From Acetobacteraceae bacterium AT-5844 (GTDB taxonomy: Bacteria > Pseudomonadota > Alphaproteobacteria > Acetobacterales > Acetobacteraceae): a stretch of 64,000 nucleotides of DNA. The stretch lies in the NCBI GenBank assembly GCA_000245075.1, contig JH599974.1:147404-211403 (forward strand), read 5' to 3'. The notes beneath the pieces were generated by a model, which was not told the origin of the DNA, made no database searches, and saw nothing but the letters and a program-made list of their open reading frames with translations. Of this stretch, positions 51,715-59,291 are shown piece by piece (position 1 is the first letter of the stretch; every line of letters starts with the position of its first letter). Both the position numbers and the translations under genes were made by a program.

Positions 51715-52632
51715 TCAACGCGTCAGACGAGGCTCCGACAGCCCCTGTACGCCAATCTCGAAGAGAGCGACCCGGCCGCCATGCGGATCGGTCTCCAGAT
51801 CCGCGCCGCCGCGGCTCAGCGACGTCACCATCATGCTGCGACCATCCGCACCGCCAAAGGCGCACATGGCCGGCTTCAGCATCGGCACGCGCACAATGCG
51901 GTCCAGCACGCCCGCTGGGGTGAAGCGCTTGATGCAGCCTTCGTCCAGGCAGCAGATCCAGTAGCAGCCATCGACATCGACGGCCGCGCCATCCGGGCGG
52001 CCAACCATCTCCCGCATGTCGATGAACATGCGCTTGTTGAAGGGGGTGCCGGTATCCGGGTCGTAGTCATACGCCCAGACCATGCGACCCTTCGGATGCG
52101 TGTCGGAGTTGTAGAAGATCCGCCCATCCGGGCTGAAGGCGGAGCCATTGGGCACCAGAATACCCTGAAGCGCCGTCTCCCGCAGACCTTCGGCCCGGCT
52201 GAAGGCGTACCAGCGGCCGGCCGCGTCGGCGAGCGAGATGTCGCCGACCATCGAGGAGACCAGCAGGCGGCCGCTGCGGTCGCAACGGCCGTCATTGAAC
52301 CGCATGCCGGGGCGCGGATGGGTGACGGGCGCCAGCAGCGTCATCGCCGCCTCCTCCACCCCCGGCTCCTCGGGCAGACCCACGTCAAAGATGCCGGTGG
52401 TGCAGGCGCAGACCATGCCGCCATCCGGCCGCAGGACCATGCTGCCCACCACCTCCGCCAGCCGCCAACTGCGGATGGCGCCCGTCGCGGCATCCATGCG
52501 GTGCACGCCACGATTGGGGATGTCGATCCAGAACCAGCAATTGCGCTGCGGGTCCCAGACCGGGCTCTCACCCGTGCCGTTGCGGATCTCCGGAACCAGG
52601 CATTCCGGGCCGAACTCCACGATATCAGGCAT
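51715..52632 (-). CDS. SMP-30/gluconolactonase family sugar lactonase
   Basis: A 305-residue six-bladed propeller lactonase. The metal and catalytic residues typical of the family are seen in GTGESPVWDPQRNCWFWIDI (Glu), GMRFNDGRCDRSGRLLVSSM (Asn-Asp) and VPNGSAFSPDGRIFYNSDTH with DGAAVDVDGCYWICC (Asn, Asp). It opens aldono- or related lactones to the free acid. The start at 52632 has GGGAGGTGA before it and shares one base with the stop of tctA. Together with DgoK, DgoA and the divergent SDR it fits a sugar to aldonate pathway. Confidence 0.92.
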   Translation of the reverse strand: MPDIVEFGPECLVPEIRNGTGESPVWDPQRNCWFWIDIPNRGVHRMDAATGAIRSWRLAEVVGSMVLRPDGGMVCACTTGIFDVGLPEEPGVEEAAMTLLAPVTHPRPGMRFNDGRCDRSGRLLVSSMVGDISLADAAGRWYAFSRAEGLRETALQGILVPNGSAFSPDGRIFYNSDTHPKGRMVWAYDYDPDTGTPFNKRMFIDMREMVGRPDGAAVDVDGCYWICCLDEGCIKRFTPAGVLDRIVRVPMLKPAMCAFGGADGRSMMVTSLSRGGADLETDPHGGRVALFEIGVQGLSEPRLTR

Positions 52633-54143
52633 CAGACTTTCACCTCCCGCCCTGCTCCGCCTTCCTGGCCTTTGCGCCATTGGCGGATGATGGGCAAAAG
52701 CAGCGTTATCAACGCGAGCAGCAGCAGGCCAGCCGTAATCGGGCGGGTCCAAAGGAAGTCATAGCTGCCGTCGGAAAGGGAAAGCGCGCGGCGGAAATTC
52801 GCCTCGGCCATCGGGCCCATGATCAGCGCCAGCACGACCGGGGAAGCCGGGAAATCCCAACGCTGCATGAAGTAGCCGACAATACCGGCCGCCAGCATGA
52901 TGCCGATATCGAAAATGCTGTTGTTGATGGCGTAGGTGCCGACGATGCAGAGCACGAGGATGAACGGCGTCAGCACGGATTTCGGCATGGTCAGCAGCTT
53001 GCCGATGAAGCGCAGCGAGCCGAGGCCCAGCACCAGCAGCATGATGTAGCAGAACAGCATGCCGGCGAAGAGGGTGAAGACCAGGTCGCCGTGGTCCTTG
53101 AACAACAGCGGGCCGGGCTGCAGGCCCTGCAGGGTAAGCGCGCCCATCATCACGGCGGTCACGGCGTCACCGGGAATACCGAGCGTCATCATGGTCAGTA
53201 GCGCGCCGCCCGTGCAGGCATTGGCGCCGGATTCACAGGCGGAGATGCCGGCCATCTCGCCCTTACCGAAATTGTCCGGGTTGCGGCTGAAGCGCTTGGC
53301 TTCGTTATAGGCGACATAAGCTGCGATGTCGGAACCCGCGCCGGGCACGACACCGATCAGGGTGCCCAGGCCGGCGGAGCGCAGCAGTGTCCAGATCAGC
53401 CCGCGGAACTCCTGCCAATTCGGCAGGATGCGGCCGATACGAACTGTCGTCTTCTTCAGGACCTCGCTCTCGCCCATCGCCTTGAAGGCCTCGGCGGCGG
53501 CGAACAGGCCGATCATCACCGGGATGAAGGGCACGCTGAACAGTTCGGTGTAGCCACCTGTGAAGCGCGGGAAGCCGCCCATCGGATCAAGTCCGATGGA
53601 AGCCACGAGCAGGCCGAGGAATCCGGCGATCAGCCCCTTCACCATCGAGCCGGAAGAGATGCTGGCGATGATAGACAGGCCGAAAACGGCGAGCGCGAAG
53701 GATTCCGATGCGCTGAACTTCAGGGCAATTCCGGCCAGGATCGGCGCCATAAAGATCAGGAACAGCACGGAGATGGTGCCGCCGATAAAGGAAGACAGCG
53801 TGGCAACGCCGAGCGCAACGCCCGCCTTGCCCTGCTGGGTCAGTGCATAGCCATCGAGCGCCGTTGCGGCGGCGGCGGGCGTCCCGGGAATCTTCAGCAG
53901 GATGGCGGTGACCGAGCCGCCATAGACACCACCGAAGAACACGCCCGAAATCATCAGCAGCCCGGACACGGGATCCATGCCGAAGGTGAAGGGCAGCAGA
54001 ATGGCGACGCCCATCGTGGCCGTAAGGCCCGGCAAGGCGCCGATCAGGATGCCCACGGCAACGCCGAAGACGGAGAGCAGAATGGCCGTCGGATGCGAGG
54101 CCAGCGTCTGCACGCCCCCCATCAGCAACTGCAGGTTTTCCAT
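52632..54143 (-). CDS. tctA: tripartite tricarboxylate transporter large permease, TctA
   Basis: A 503-residue protein with about 12 membrane helices. The family hallmark GALPGLTATMGVAILLPFTF near residue 37 and GVFFGGVYGGSVTAILLKIP then GTPAAAATALDGYALTQQGK near residue 85 are clear. It is the large permease of the TctABC (TTT) system, driven by the proton or sodium gradient, which receives substrate from the Bug-type protein TctC. It is placed between tctB and the lactonase gene. The co-encoded DgoK and DgoA suggest that the cargo is an aldonate. Confidence 0.95.
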   Translation of the reverse strand: MENLQLLMGGVQTLASHPTAILLSVFGVAVGILIGALPGLTATMGVAILLPFTFGMDPVSGLLMISGVFFGGVYGGSVTAILLKIPGTPAAAATALDGYALTQQGKAGVALGVATLSSFIGGTISVLFLIFMAPILAGIALKFSASESFALAVFGLSIIASISSGSMVKGLIAGFLGLLVASIGLDPMGGFPRFTGGYTELFSVPFIPVMIGLFAAAEAFKAMGESEVLKKTTVRIGRILPNWQEFRGLIWTLLRSAGLGTLIGVVPGAGSDIAAYVAYNEAKRFSRNPDNFGKGEMAGISACESGANACTGGALLTMMTLGIPGDAVTAVMMGALTLQGLQPGPLLFKDHGDLVFTLFAGMLFCYIMLLVLGLGSLRFIGKLLTMPKSVLTPFILVLCIVGTYAINNSIFDIGIMLAAGIVGYFMQRWDFPASPVVLALIMGPMAEANFRRALSLSDGSYDFLWTRPITAGLLLLALITLLLPIIRQWRKGQEGGAGREVKV

Positions 54144-54174
54144 GGAGTATGGTTCCGTGAGATGCGGGGCGCGG

Positions 54175-54684
54175 TTATTCGAACAAGGTGCCGGACGGCA
54201 ACGGAACGTTCAGGCCGTAGTCGAAGAGGAAATAGACCACGGAGGTGATGCAGACCGCGATGACGGGGTTCCAGATCGGACTGCGCTGCCCAAGCAGGAA
54301 CATGAGCACCACCATCAGCGCCAGGGCGCAGATGAAGTAACCGAGCGTACCGATCGCCAGCAGCATCACCAGCATGGCCAGCATACCGGCGGCGATCCGG
54401 CCATAACGCGGCGCCTCGCCGGCATCGGTGCTGTTCACCACCGGCTTCGCCAATGTCTGGAACAGCAGGATCAGGGTGAGGCCCAGAAGCCCGACGGCAT
54501 AGATGATCGGGAAACGGCCAGGACCAACATCCGCCTGGCTCATCGGCCCCGGGAATCCCATCGAGGTATAGATGGTGGAGACGGAAATCAGGCAGAGCAG
54601 CGCGACGATGATGAGATGCGCGAGGCGGTCGGAGCGGGTCAGGCCGGGCGCACCCTCGGCCTGCCCGGTGGGCGAGTTGCTCAT
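54175..54684 (-). CDS. tctB: tripartite tricarboxylate transporter small permease, TctB
   Basis: A 169-residue protein with four hydrophobic segments (LIIVALLCLISVSTIYTSM, FPIIYAVGLLGLTLILLFQT, IAAGMLAMLVMLLAIGTLGY, WNPVIAVCITSVVYFLFDY) and the TctB-typical DVGPGRFPIIYA and YGLNVPLPSGTLFE ending. It is the small membrane subunit of the TTT system. The start lies after a hairpin that separates it from tctC, and tctA follows 31 bases downstream. Confidence 0.92.
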   Translation of the reverse strand: MSNSPTGQAEGAPGLTRSDRLAHLIIVALLCLISVSTIYTSMGFPGPMSQADVGPGRFPIIYAVGLLGLTLILLFQTLAKPVVNSTDAGEAPRYGRIAAGMLAMLVMLLAIGTLGYFICALALMVVLMFLLGQRSPIWNPVIAVCITSVVYFLFDYGLNVPLPSGTLFE

Positions 54685-54703
54685 GAGGGGTTCTCCTGGT
54701 TGA

Positions 54704-54732
54704 GCCCCTCCGCCGCCATGCGGCGAAGGGGC
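54704..54732 (-). terminator. hairpin between tctC and tctB
   Basis: GCCCCTCCGCCGC (54704-54716) pairs with GCGGCGAAGGGGC (54720-54732) with one mismatch and a three-base loop, just past the tctC stop. No T run. It probably makes tctC transcripts more abundant than those for the membrane subunits. Confidence 0.6.
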
Positions 54733-54739
54733 GGGCCGC

Positions 54740-55708
54740 TTAGCGGGCGAGGCCGACCCGCTTCATCAGTTCGCCGAAGAAGGCGTTCTGCTGCTCCACC
54801 TGAGGCGCGAATTCCGGACCATCCAGATAGGCCCAGTTCAGGTTCAGCTTCTTCAGCGTGTCCTTGAAGGATTGCTCATTGGCCGTCGCGCGCGCCGCGG
54901 TGCGCAGGATATCCACCACATCCTGCGGCACGCGCTTCTGCACGAAGATGCCGCGCCAGGTACCGATGGCGACATCCGTGCCGCTTTCCTTGAAGGTCGG
55001 CACATCTGGGAAGTCAGCCAGGCGCTCATCCGCCATGACGCCGAGGATGCGCAGCTGGCCAGCCTGCACCTGGGCGCTGACCTCGGCGGGGCTCACCGCC
55101 ACGGCCTCGATATGGCCACCCAGCAGGGCGGTCACGGCCGGCGCGGCGCCGTCATAGGGAATGGCATTGAACTTGGTGCCGATCTTGTCGCCCAGCGCCT
55201 CGGTGGCGAGGTGCCAGATCGCGCCCGTGCCGGAGTTGCCAACACGCAGCTTGCCCGAATTGGCCTTGGCGTAGTCGAGGAACTGCTGCAGCGTCTGCCA
55301 CGGCGCATCCGTCTTCACCGTGATGGCGCTGGGTTCGGCGTTCAGACGCGCCACGGGCACGAAGTCGTCGGACTTGAAGCGCACAAGGCCCATATGCGGC
55401 AGCATCGTCAGCTCGACGGTGCCGAGGCCGATCTTATAGCCATCCGGCCGCGCCGCCATGATTTCGGAGAGGCCCACAGCGCCACCCCCGCCCGGGCGGT
55501 TCACCACGCCGATCGCCCGCTCGAGATGCGGCTTGGCGGATTCAGCGAAGGCGCGCGCCACGAGGTCCGTGCCACCGCCAGCGGCGTAAGGCACGATCAG
55601 CTCGATCGGGCGGCGCGGATAATTGGCGGCGGCCTCGGCCCTGGTGCCGAAGAGTGCGGCGCCGCCGAGGCCCGCGATCAGGTGAAGACGATTGCGGTAG
55701 GTGATCAT
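54740..55708 (-). CDS. tctC: tripartite tricarboxylate transporter binding protein, TctC (Bug family)
   Basis: A 322-residue periplasmic binding protein. The signal peptide runs MITYRNRLHLIAGLGGAALF and ends TRAEAA; mature signatures are YPRRPIELIVPYAAGGGTDL, VVNRPGGGGAVGLSEIMAA, LRVGNSGTGAIWHLATEAL and VPTFKESGTDVAIGTWRGIF. I start at 55708 because AAGGAG lies nine bases upstream; an in-frame GTG at 55717 is possible. It captures substrate for TctAB. It lies between dgoA and tctB on the same strand. Confidence 0.93.
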   Translation of the reverse strand: MITYRNRLHLIAGLGGAALFGTRAEAAANYPRRPIELIVPYAAGGGTDLVARAFAESAKPHLERAIGVVNRPGGGGAVGLSEIMAARPDGYKIGLGTVELTMLPHMGLVRFKSDDFVPVARLNAEPSAITVKTDAPWQTLQQFLDYAKANSGKLRVGNSGTGAIWHLATEALGDKIGTKFNAIPYDGAAPAVTALLGGHIEAVAVSPAEVSAQVQAGQLRILGVMADERLADFPDVPTFKESGTDVAIGTWRGIFVQKRVPQDVVDILRTAARATANEQSFKDTLKKLNLNWAYLDGPEFAPQVEQQNAFFGELMKRVGLAR

Positions 55709-55827
55709 GGAACGCACTCCTTGATGCAGGGGCCGTGTAAAAGCCCGAAGGTCGGGAGAGGAAGATTGCGACCAGACACGGGTCTGCGCCCGTTGTGGCT
55801 TTCTCGCCCGGGTGATGATGAAAGGTG

Positions 55828-56481
55828 TCAGGCGGCCTTCAGGGTCTTCCAGGCGGAGACGAAAGCCCGCGCGCGCTGCGCAACCTCGTCAACGCTCATC
55901 CCTGGCTTGAACAGGGCCGAGCCCAGGCCAAAGCCGGCAACGCCAGCTTCCAGGAAGGGTGCCATCGTATCCGGCGTGATGCCCCCAACCGGCAGCAGCC
56001 TGGTGCCGGAGGGCAGCACGGCGCGGATGGCCTTCACGACCGAAGGGTTGATCATCTCGGCCGGAAACAGCTTCAGCGCCGCGGCGCCGGCGGCCAGGGC
56101 CGCGAAGGCTTCGGTCGGCGTCGCGACACCCGGCGTGCAGAGCAGGCCGGCCCTGGCGGCGGCCGAAATCACCGCCGTGTCGGCATGCGGCATGACCACC
56201 AGCTCGGCGCCGATCTGCTCCAGGCGCGCCACATCCTCCACCTTCAGCACCGTACCGGCGCCGACCAGCGCATCCTGCGGCAGCAACCGGCGAATAGCCG
56301 CGATGCTGTCGAAAGGCTGAGGGGAATTCAGCGGCACTTCGATCAGGCGGAAGCCCGCTTCATAGAGCGCGGTCGCCATCGGCTCCGCCTCTTCCGGCTT
56401 CAGTCCGCGCAGGATGGCGACAAGAGGGAGCTGAGCGAAGGCCGCATCGAAGCGGTCCTGCATTGTGGTCTGGCTCATCAT
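55828..56481 (-). CDS. dgoA: 2-dehydro-3-deoxy-6-phosphogalactonate aldolase
   Basis: A 217-residue class I aldolase of the KDPG/KDPGal family. The active-site Glu is in FRLIEVPLNSPQPFDSIA, the phosphate-binding loop is VGAGTVLKVEDV, and the Schiff-base Lys is in AAALKLFPAEMI; GLLPVGGITPDTM-type and GAGVAGFGLGSALF segments complete the phosphate site. The VPLNSPQP form is typical of DgoA rather than Eda. It yields pyruvate and glyceraldehyde-3-phosphate. The start overlaps dgoK (ATGA) and has GGAG six bases upstream. Confidence 0.93.
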   Translation of the reverse strand: MMSQTTMQDRFDAAFAQLPLVAILRGLKPEEAEPMATALYEAGFRLIEVPLNSPQPFDSIAAIRRLLPQDALVGAGTVLKVEDVARLEQIGAELVVMPHADTAVISAAARAGLLCTPGVATPTEAFAALAAGAAALKLFPAEMINPSVVKAIRAVLPSGTRLLPVGGITPDTMAPFLEAGVAGFGLGSALFKPGMSVDEVAQRARAFVSAWKTLKAA

Positions 56482-57452
56482 GCGGACTCCTGCGCCGGGG
56501 CCACACGGCCTGCGGCGATGGCGAAGCGGAACAGCCCGGCCGGCGCGGTATTACCGAGTTGCATGGCCGGGGCAGCGCCGAGACGGCCCAGCACATCGGC
56601 ATAGCGGCGGCAGAGCGCCCCCTCCCCGATCAGGGCCAGCGGCGCCCCCGTGCTCGCGGCACGCCCAAGGGCCGAGACAACCTCATGGCCAATCAGCAGG
56701 CCGGAGAGAAAATCCTTCAGGGCGGCAGCGGGAACTTGCTGAGTCAGGCCCAGTGTCCGTGCGGCGAAGATCTGGTGCGCCAGATCGCCGGGCCGGCTAT
56801 TCCGCGCCATGTCCACGCCGCGTTCAAAAGCGGCCTCGGCGACACTGGTCTCCGCCTCTTCCTCCGGCATCAGCCTTCCGAGCAAGGAATGGCGGCACAG
56901 CACGGAGAAAAGCTCACCGGTCATGTAGGTGGCAAAGCGGATGATTCGGCCATCCTCGATATCCACCCATTTGGAATGGGTGCCCGGCATCAGGAAATGC
57001 GCGCGGGCGGCAAGGGCCGGATTCTCCAGCAGGGCACCAGCGATCTGGATTTCCTCGCCCCGCATCACATCCGGCGCCTCGCCATCGGGAGCGGAGATGA
57101 CGCCCGGAGCGATCAGCACGCTGGTGCCGCGCTTCGTAGCGACTTCGGCGGCTTCGGCGGCCAGGCGCTGTGCATCGGCCGGGCAGGCCGCGTAGCCCGC
57201 TTCCTTCCAGCCCTGGTTACTACCAACCATGCCGCCGGCCACCACGGGCAGGTGTGGCCAGCGGTCCAGCCACGCACCGCACATCGCCTCGAACGCCGCC
57301 TCGAATCCGGGCACGCCCGGTTCGGGAAGGTTGGTGATGCCGTGTGGACTGTTCCGCTGCTCCAGCGTCCCGCCGCGCGAATCCATGAGGAAGCCGCGCA
57401 GGCTGGACGTGCCCCAGTCGAGTGCGATCAGGGCGGGGTTCATATCACTCAT
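56478..57452 (-). CDS. dgoK: 2-dehydro-3-deoxygalactonokinase
   Basis: A 324-residue DgoK-family kinase that phosphorylates 2-dehydro-3-deoxygalactonate with ATP. Signatures are ALIALDWGTSSLRGFLMD (phosphate 1), GMVGSNQGWKEAGYAACPAD, DVMRGEEIQIAGAL, MPGTHSKWVDIEDGRI and FATYMTGELFSVLCRHS. I start at 57452, where ATGA overlaps the IclR stop; other ATGs nearby are in frame. Its stop overlaps dgoA. Substrate is assigned from family identity plus the adjacent KDPGal aldolase. Confidence 0.94.
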   Translation of the reverse strand: MSDMNPALIALDWGTSSLRGFLMDSRGGTLEQRNSPHGITNLPEPGVPGFEAAFEAMCGAWLDRWPHLPVVAGGMVGSNQGWKEAGYAACPADAQRLAAEAAEVATKRGTSVLIAPGVISAPDGEAPDVMRGEEIQIAGALLENPALAARAHFLMPGTHSKWVDIEDGRIIRFATYMTGELFSVLCRHSLLGRLMPEEEAETSVAEAAFERGVDMARNSRPGDLAHQIFAARTLGLTQQVPAAALKDFLSGLLIGHEVVSALGRAASTGAPLALIGEGALCRRYADVLGRLGAAPAMQLGNTAPAGLFRFAIAAGRVAPAQESA

Positions 57453-58249
57453 CCAGTCCAACCCAATTCTCGTGACACGGCATCCGCTGCGGCGCGCACC
57501 ACGGGCGCCACCTGTTCCAGCCGCTCCTCCGGCATGAAAGGGATGGCGCTGGCCACGCTGATAGCGGCCACCACCCTGCCCCCCATGTCCCGGACCGGCG
57601 CACCCACGCAGCGGATGCCGACCTCGTTTTCCTCAAGATCGAAGACCAGATCGCGCTGCTTGTAGGCAGTCATCCGCTCCGACCACAGCGGCCATTCCGG
57701 CAAGGGCGGCCGCTCGGGGCTCTGCCTGCTGAGCGCCGCCACATCATCGTAGAGCACGCGCCAGCGCTGTTCGGGCAGGCCCAGCATCAGCGCCTTGCCC
57801 AGCCCTGTCGTCGCCAGCGGCATGCGCTGGCCCACGCGGGAACGCATTTCGAAACCACGCGTGGCAGAGAGCTTGATCAGATAGACCACCTCGTTGCCGT
57901 CGATGACGCCGAGATGGACCGTGTCTCCCGTCTGGCTCGACAGCGCCTCGCAATGAGGGCGGGCAATGGCCACGAGGGGGCGCTGCTCCAGCGCGCGATT
58001 GCCCAGATGGATGGGCATGGGGCCCAGCAGATAGCCCCGATGCGGCAGATGGTGCAGGTAACGCGCGGCAACGAGGCTGCTGAGGATGCGATGCGTCGTG
58101 CTGCGCGGCGTGCCCAGCACGGCGGCGATGCCTTGTACGTCATGGGTCCCGGCCGCCACGCATTCCAGCACTTTCAGGCCGCGCAGCAGGGTCTGCGTGC
58201 CGGCACCGGCAGAGGCCGCACTCTCCTGCTTATCCGTGACCCTTGGCAC
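57449..58249 (-). CDS. IclR family transcriptional regulator
   Basis: A 266-residue IclR regulator: an N-terminal winged helix (VQGIAAVLGTPRSTTHRILS, residues about 37-56) and a C-terminal effector domain (HLGVIDGNEVVYLIKLSATR; LATTGLGKALMLGLPEQRWR; GIRCVGAPVRDMGGRVVAAI). It is the first gene of the dgoK, dgoA, tctCBA, lactonase series and is divergent from an SDR gene. Two copies of the same palindrome in the divergent region are its likely operators, one for each promoter. Effector likely a pathway sugar acid. Confidence 0.93.
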   Translation of the reverse strand: MPRVTDKQESAASAGAGTQTLLRGLKVLECVAAGTHDVQGIAAVLGTPRSTTHRILSSLVAARYLHHLPHRGYLLGPMPIHLGNRALEQRPLVAIARPHCEALSSQTGDTVHLGVIDGNEVVYLIKLSATRGFEMRSRVGQRMPLATTGLGKALMLGLPEQRWRVLYDDVAALSRQSPERPPLPEWPLWSERMTAYKQRDLVFDLEENEVGIRCVGAPVRDMGGRVVAAISVASAIPFMPEERLEQVAPVVRAAADAVSRELGWTG

Positions 58250-58318
58250 CCATGACCTCGTTGCGATCCGGCGCCTGCTTATGGGTGCCGAAGTCTTGTG
58301 TCAAATACATGATGCATA

Positions 58319-58333
58319 TCCCAAATAGTGGGA
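58319..58333. promoter_or_regulatory. IclR operator-like palindrome, copy 1
   Basis: TCCCAAATAGTGGGA has perfect TCCCA/TGGGA arms around AATAG. It lies 70 bases before the IclR start and is an exact reverse-complement match of the second site at 58411-58425. Confidence 0.65.
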
Positions 58334-58410
58334 GTTAACCCTATGTCAGGCTCGCATCTTGACGATATGGCAAGGTGTCTTTTACGTCATAATCACATAT
58401 TGGAATGAAG

Positions 58411-58425
58411 TCCCACTATTTGGGA
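58411..58425. promoter_or_regulatory. IclR operator-like palindrome, copy 2
   Basis: TCCCACTATTTGGGA, the exact reverse complement of the site at 58319-58333, 49 bases before the SDR start. Centre-to-centre distance is 92 bases, so a regulator dimer at each site could loop or act on each promoter separately. Confidence 0.65.
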
Positions 58426-58473
58426 GCATTCTCTCCAGTGGGATTCTGCAGCCAAGGGAGGCACAGCATCGTC

Positions 58474-59247
58474 ATGTTTCAGGATCTGAAGGGCCGGCGC
58501 GTACTGATCACCGGCTCCACCCTTGGCATCGGCCTCGCCGCTGCCGAGGCTTTCGTGCGCATGGGCGCCAAGGTCGGCCTCAACGGCCGGCGCGTGCCTG
58601 CCGATATCGAAGCGACGCTGGCGCGGCTGAACGCGCTCGAAGGTGAGGCCGCTTTCTTCCAGGCCGATGTGGGAACCGAGCAGGGCGCCGCCTCGCTTGT
58701 GGCCCAGTTCACCGAGCGCTTCGGCGGCATGGATGTGCTGATCAACAATGCGGGCGGCCTGGTCGCGCGCAAGCCTTTGCCTGATATCGACAAGGGATTC
58801 TTCGACGCGGTTATGGACGTCAACGCCCTCTCCGCCCTGGCGGTAACGCGCGAGGCGCTGCCGCATCTGAAGGCTTCCGCGAAGGATGGCCAGACCAGCT
58901 CCGTCATTCTGGTCGGCTCCATCGCGGCCGATGTCGGTGGCGGGCCCGGCGCCGCGCTCTACGGTGCCGCGAAGGCGTGGTTGCACAACATCCAGAAGAA
59001 CTGGGTCAACTTCCACACCGCGGATGGCATTCGCTTCAACACCGTGTCGCCCGGCACCTTCGACACGGCCTTCCATGCGGACAAATCCGACGAAGTGAAA
59101 GCCAATATCTCGAAAGGCATCCCGATGGGGCGCTTCGGAAAGCCTGAGGAATGCGCACCGGCTTTCCTCTTCCTCGCGTCCCATGCCTGCAGCGGCTACA
59201 TCACCGGGCAGGTTCTGAACGTGAATGGCGGGCAGTTCATGCCCTGA
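58474..59247 (+). CDS. SDR family oxidoreductase (sugar dehydrogenase candidate)
   Basis: A 257-residue classical short-chain dehydrogenase: LITGSTLGIGLAAAEAFVRM (cofactor site), VLINNAGGLVARKPLPDI, the catalytic Ser in VILVGSIAADVGG, then Tyr and Lys in GAALYGAAKAWLHN, and VSPGTFDTAFHA. An Arg after the second strand (GLNGRRVPAD) suggests NADP or a dual cofactor. AGGGAGG precedes the ATG at 58474. It is divergent from the IclR/dgo/tct series and probably catalyses the first oxidation of the sugar to a lactone, or another early step. A hairpin terminator follows. Confidence 0.9.
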   Translation: MFQDLKGRRVLITGSTLGIGLAAAEAFVRMGAKVGLNGRRVPADIEATLARLNALEGEAAFFQADVGTEQGAASLVAQFTERFGGMDVLINNAGGLVARKPLPDIDKGFFDAVMDVNALSALAVTREALPHLKASAKDGQTSSVILVGSIAADVGGGPGAALYGAAKAWLHNIQKNWVNFHTADGIRFNTVSPGTFDTAFHADKSDEVKANISKGIPMGRFGKPEECAPAFLFLASHACSGYITGQVLNVNGGQFMP

Positions 59248-59253
59248 GGCGGC

Positions 59254-59276
59254 AGGGCGGGCATCACGCCCGCCCT
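59254..59276. terminator. hairpin between convergent genes
   Basis: AGGGCGGGC (59254-59262) pairs with GCCCGCCCT (59268-59276) around ATCAC, between the SDR stop and the end of the NuoF-like gene. Confidence 0.7.
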
Positions 59277-59291
59277 CATCTCCGCTGCGGC

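Noticed and set aside
54872..56320. A 482-codon open frame on the plus strand
   Set aside because: Antisense to tctC and dgoA, both of which have clear signatures.
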